Part shown: one piece after another, positions 11,175 to 13,564 of the stretch
How the letters are laid out: each line of letters begins with the position of its first letter
Numbering within the stretch: the stretch's first letter is position 1
DNA from: Candidatus Babeliales bacterium
GTDB taxonomy: Bacteria > Babelota > Babeliae > Babelales > CAIQNR01
NCBI GenBank assembly: GCA_021735725.1
Contig: JAIPGS010000016.1
Span: 1-13,564 of the forward strand
DNA: 13,564 bases
Reading direction: 5' to 3'
Position numbers and translations under genes: made by a program
Notes under the pieces: model-generated
What the model saw: only the letters and a program-made list of their open reading frames with translations
Told to the model about the DNA's origin: nothing
Databases searched by the model: none

Positions 11175-11453
11175 ATGAATCAATGTTTACGAATAACATT
11201 TGTAGTGGATGTTGGGAGCGATATTCTTCATTCCCTTGTCCATAAATATGCTAAGAAACTTTCTATAGAAGGAATGGTTCAGCCTGTTACAAATACAATG
11301 ATTAAAATAATGGCGTGTGGTCCAAAAGAAAAAATGGATGAATTTTTAGACGCGCTTCATGAAGCTGTTGGTTTAAAAAAACTTCATGATATTCAAATTG
11401 AACCTTTCTTTAAAGATAGGGATTATAGGGGTGTATTTAGAGTTCTTGAATAA
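11175..11453 (+). CDS. Acylphosphatase-fold protein lacking the catalytic Arg and Asn
   Basis: The 92-residue product lines up over its whole length with acylphosphatases. LRITFVVDV is the first strand, HKYAKKLSIEGMVQPVTNTMIKIMACGPKEKMDEFLDALH matches the A-x-x-L-x-V-x-G-W-V-x-N-x-x-D-G-x-V-x-V-x-A-x-G-P helix-strand core, and KKLHDIQIEPF matches the C-terminal V-x-x-V-x-V strand. The enzyme's loop VQGVGFR reads VGSDILH here, so the phosphate-binding Arg is His. The catalytic Asn (GWVxN) is Pro43-equivalent in GMVQP. An active enzyme is therefore unlikely. A binding or structural role is inferred. The start at 11175 removes an 18-codon TTG extension lying across the promoter. It is divergent from gltX. 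Confidence 0.65.
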   Translation: MNQCLRITFVVDVGSDILHSLVHKYAKKLSIEGMVQPVTNTMIKIMACGPKEKMDEFLDALHEAVGLKKLHDIQIEPFFKDRDYRGVFRVLE

Positions 11454-11625
11454 ATATACAGTACTATTTGCAATTTTATATTTTGCTTGTTAGTCTAGTA
11501 AATAGAATAAATGTATTTTAATGCTATAACTCAACTGAAAGGATTGTATCATGGTAATTCCCAGATGTTTGATCAGATCGATATCAAATCGACAAGCTTC
11601 AGTTGCAAGAGTTGTAGTTCATTAG

Positions 11626-11647
11626 CTTTATACATTCTTTATACATA
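11626..11647. repeat. 11-bp tandem direct repeat
   Basis: CTTTATACATT (11626-11636) is followed at once by CTTTATACATA (11637-11647). One-turn spacing places both copies on the same DNA face. It may be a protein-binding pair or chance in AT-rich DNA. Confidence 0.4.
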
Positions 11648-11725
11648 CACTCAATTCTCTTTTAGAGATTCGGTATATTTCAGATCAAAATTTCTTAAAA
11701 CCTAGCTTTTTTCTTTGTGATTATT

Positions 11726-11744
11726 CAAAACAGTATCTGTTTTG
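11726..11744. promoter_or_regulatory. Perfect 8-bp palindrome upstream of the ABC operon
   Basis: CAAAACAG and CTGTTTTG flank a 3-nt TAT centre. No T-run follows on plus, so it is not a usual plus-strand terminator. An operator about 105 bp before the ABC ATPase gene is the more natural reading, without proof. Confidence 0.4.
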
Positions 11745-11800
11745 TGGTTTACTGGGATCGAGGTGGGGTTCATTTTAAATTATAAATTTTTAAAAACTTT

Positions 11801-11823
11801 CACAATTATATAAAAAAATTGTG
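11801..11823. promoter_or_regulatory. Inverted repeat just before the ABC ATPase ribosome-binding site
   Basis: CACAATT (11801-11807) and AATTGTG (11817-11823) are perfect complements around a 9-nt A/T centre, ending 13 nt before GAGGAGG. It could be an operator or a leader hairpin. Confidence 0.35.
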
Positions 11824-11849
11824 CATACAATTACGAGGAGGACACAATC

Positions 11850-12617
11850 ATGTCCAACAAAAAACAGTTGCTGCAAATTACCAATGTAGCAAAAACATTT
11901 AATGATGGGGTGATTACCATTCATGCATTAAAAGATGTAAATCTTGAAATCATGCAAGGGGAGGTAATGAGTTTACTTGGTGTTAATGGTGCAGGTAAAA
12001 CAACGCTTTCATCTATTATTGCAACATTAAATCCTGCAAGCGCCGGAGATATTACACAAAACGGTGTTTCAATTTATGATGATGTTGTTGCATTTAGACG
12101 TACTATTGGTTTTTGTCCACAAAAGCCAAACATTGATATGATGTTAACTATTGAACAAAATCTTGAATTTTCTGGACGTTATTTTTGTATGAGTGCTTCA
12201 GAAATTAAAGAACGTACCGCTTATTTATTAAAGCGTTTTGGCTTAGCAAAATATGCACAATCAAAAGCTTCAATTTTATCAGGTGGATATAAACAACGGT
12301 TCTTGATAGCCAGAACTTTGATGCATTCTCCAAAATTAGTAATTTTTGATGAACCAACTGTGGGTCTTGATCCTCATGTTCGTCGTGATATTTGGAATGT
12401 AATTAAAGATCTAAAAAAAGATAATGTAACAGTTTTATTAACAACACATTACCTTGATGAAGCTGAACAACTTTCTGATAGGGTATGTTTGTTAGAAAAA
12501 GGTGTTATTCAACTTATTGATACTCCTGAAAATTTGAAAAAAGCACATGGCCAATCAAATTTAGAAGAAGTATTTATTAAATTAATTAAAGAATGTGAAA
12601 AAGAGGGTGATTGTTAG
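11850..12617 (+). CDS. ABC-2 type transporter, ATP-binding subunit
   Basis: This 255-residue cytoplasmic ATPase would power an ABC exporter of the DrrA/NatA/CcmA-like group. All nucleotide-binding motifs are present in order: Walker A GVNGAGKTT (about 44-52), Q-loop FCPQKPN (about 88-94), signature LSGGYKQR (a Tyr for the usual Gln), Walker B LVIFDEPTVGLD with catalytic Glu, and the switch His in TTHYLDEAEQL. The C-terminal NLEEVFIKLIKE is typical of this group. It starts with a strong GAGGAGG 8 nt before the ATG and is followed after 27 bp by its membrane partner on the same strand. The substrate cannot be deduced. Confidence 0.92.
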   Translation: MSNKKQLLQITNVAKTFNDGVITIHALKDVNLEIMQGEVMSLLGVNGAGKTTLSSIIATLNPASAGDITQNGVSIYDDVVAFRRTIGFCPQKPNIDMMLTIEQNLEFSGRYFCMSASEIKERTAYLLKRFGLAKYAQSKASILSGGYKQRFLIARTLMHSPKLVIFDEPTVGLDPHVRRDIWNVIKDLKKDNVTVLLTTHYLDEAEQLSDRVCLLEKGVIQLIDTPENLKKAHGQSNLEEVFIKLIKECEKEGDC

Positions 12618-12644
12618 ATCACGAACTTTTTTAAGAAAGGAATT

Positions 12645-13421
12645 ATGATGTCAGTATTTCAAACATTTTGTGCATTAGTACAACGTGATCTTGCGGTATA
12701 TTTGCCTTCGTGTAAGGATAGGGCGATTAACGCGATTATTTGGGGAAGTTTGTGCATGGGCGTTTTTGAATATATTATGCCAAGCATGGGTCTTGCGGGA
12801 CATGGAACATTTATTGCAGTAAGTACTGCTGCAAGTTGGGGCTTTTTTGAAGTAACAGAAAATGTTGCCATATTTATTGGAGATCTTGAAGGTGCCCGTT
12901 CAATTTCATATTATTTAACACTTCCTCTGCCTCAATGGATGGTATTTTTACGATTAGCAGTTTCTAATGCGATTCAAGCTTTTTTTATCGCAATTTTTTT
13001 TCTGCCTTTTGCAAAATTAATTTTGTGGAACTCGTTTACCTTTGAAAATTTTTCATTTTTCAAATTCATAATTATGTTTCCACTCGTCCATCTTTTTTAT
13101 GGAAGTTTTTCTTTATTTTTGGCAATGAGAATGGAATCTCTTGATAAAATTGGGAACGTGTGGCTGCGAATTGTATATCCGTTATGGTGGCTTGGATGTT
13201 TTCAATTTTCATGGGCAACGCTCCATGATGCGGCACCAACAATTGCTTATATCAATTTATTAAATCCTCTTGTGTATGCAATGGAAGGTGTTCGCGGTGC
13301 AGTTCTTGGGCAAGCAGGTTCTTTACCTTTTTGGAACTGTGTGGGAATGCTTATATTTTTTACAATCTTTACTTTATGGATTGGTGTGCGAGGCTTAAAG
13401 AAACGATTAGATTGTATTTAG
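12645..13421 (+). CDS. ABC-2 type transporter, permease subunit
   Basis: The integral membrane half of the exporter has 258 residues and about six hydrophobic segments (around residues 28-50, 60-80, 105-130, 143-165, 178-198 and 232-250), as expected for an ABC-2 permease. QRDLAVYLPSCKDRAINAIIWG is the usual amphipathic entry plus TM1. ISYYLTLPLPQWMVFLRLAVSNAIQAF matches the conserved cytoplasmic loop before TM3. YINLLNPLVYAMEGVRGAVLG is the hallmark NPlxyxxexxR segment. Two adjacent ATG codons are possible. AAAGGA is better spaced for the second (12648). Pairing with the upstream ATPase supports a two-gene exporter of lipid, polysaccharide, drug or similar substrate, not specified by sequence. 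Confidence 0.85.
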   Translation: MMSVFQTFCALVQRDLAVYLPSCKDRAINAIIWGSLCMGVFEYIMPSMGLAGHGTFIAVSTAASWGFFEVTENVAIFIGDLEGARSISYYLTLPLPQWMVFLRLAVSNAIQAFFIAIFFLPFAKLILWNSFTFENFSFFKFIIMFPLVHLFYGSFSLFLAMRMESLDKIGNVWLRIVYPLWWLGCFQFSWATLHDAAPTIAYINLLNPLVYAMEGVRGAVLGQAGSLPFWNCVGMLIFFTIFTLWIGVRGLKKRLDCI

Positions 13422-13449
13422 AGAAAAAAGGCTAGTAAAAGTTCTCTTT
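13420..13449 (+). terminator. Weak terminator candidate after the ABC operon
   Basis: AGAGAA (13420-13425) can pair with TTCTCT (13442-13447) across a 16-nt loop, followed by only three T residues. Position directly at the stop codon supports it, but stem and T-run are poor. Confidence 0.3.
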
Positions 13450-13486
13450 ACATTGAAATATATTTTTAATGTTTATAGTATTCCTC

Positions 13487-13547
13487 GACGTCATTGCGCC
13501 GTGCCCTTCATAGCCTTGGGGACGGATGGGAGCGGCGCAATGACGTC
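13487..13547. repeat. GC-rich REP-like palindromic element
   Basis: GACGTCATTGCGCCG (13487-13501) and CGGCGCAATGACGTC (13533-13547) are perfect 15-bp complements around a 31-nt loop that can pair partly (CCC with GGG). The element is far more GC-rich than its flanks. Its CGTCATTGCG...CGCAATGACG arms resemble interspersed palindromic repeats seen in many bacterial genomes. No T-run follows, so it is not a standard terminator. The window ends 17 bp later. Confidence 0.75.
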
Positions 13548-13564
13548 AAAGTATGATTTATTTA

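Larger units (their letters stand above)
11454..11849. other. Gene-free 396-bp intergenic region with short repeats
   Basis: I see no credible coding frame, tRNA or known RNA here. A 64-codon frame at 11511-11705 has low-complexity Ser/Tyr/Phe composition and no ribosome-binding site. The stretch holds TTTGAT/ATCAAA arms (11568-11573 and 11583-11588), an 11-bp tandem repeat, and two perfect short palindromes listed separately. It then ends in the strong GAGGAGG site of the ABC ATPase gene. No clear sigma70 hexamer pair stands out for the ABC operon. Confidence 0.45.

Noticed and set aside
11511..11705. 64-codon plus-strand frame in the intergenic region
   Set aside because: It has no Shine-Dalgarno, a biased Ser/Tyr/Phe composition and no recognisable domain.
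12659..12871. 70-codon minus-strand frame
   Set aside because: It lies wholly inside the ABC permease gene, whose family motifs are clear in the plus frame.
1..13564. CRISPR arrays, tRNA or rRNA genes, prophage
   Set aside because: I saw no regularly spaced repeats, cloverleaf with CCA end, rRNA-like conserved blocks or phage structural genes.

Overview
This is an AT-rich bacterial window with closely spaced genes. The combination is a minimal prepilin peptidase, a core ribosome gene pair, gltX, a signal-peptide outer-membrane barrel, and two secreted proteins built from eukaryote-like modules (a Skp1/POZ-like domain with a C-terminal basic tail, and leucine-rich repeats). It suggests a reduced-genome, host-dependent lineage such as Candidatus Dependentiae (TM6/Babeliae). 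That assignment is inferred from protein style and was not tested by a database search. Layout: 1-174 holds what may be the broken C-terminal end of a PIN-domain toxin. From 1559 leftwards runs a minus-strand cluster rpsU (bS21), rbfA and a prepilin peptidase. At 1692-3110 (minus) lies an outer-membrane beta-barrel-like protein with its own sigma70 promoter and a clear intrinsic terminator, preceded by an APC-superfamily amino-acid permease (3182-4375, minus). A divergent intergenic region (4376-4658) carries a plus-strand promoter and an attenuator-like pair of hairpins ahead of a small DUF4911-like protein (4659-4916). The central block has two secreted, probably host-directed proteins on the minus strand: an 875-residue Skp1-like/beta-propeller/basic-tail protein (4936-7563) and a 277-residue LRR protein (8594-9427). 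Between them sits a complete 857-bp IS5-family element (7726-8582). Both secreted genes share the same signal-peptide opening (MKNK, hydrophobic core, alanine run), the same ribosome-binding leader (GGTTATAAA before ATG) and a 15-nt identical promoter segment whose core is a palindrome over the -35 box. They therefore look like a co-regulated pair. Upstream are gltX (9551-10987, minus), a divergent acylphosphatase-fold protein without its catalytic residues (11175-11453, plus), a roughly 400-bp gene-free stretch, and a two-gene ABC-2 exporter (11850-13421, plus). The window ends in a GC-rich 61-bp palindromic repeat unlike the surrounding DNA. The most interesting reading, which is an inference, is that the two secreted proteins target host cullin-RING ubiquitin ligases by different routes. 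One carries a Skp1-like fold. The other has an exact match to the elongin-BC box consensus next to its LRRs. The shared operator-like promoter would tie them into one regulon.
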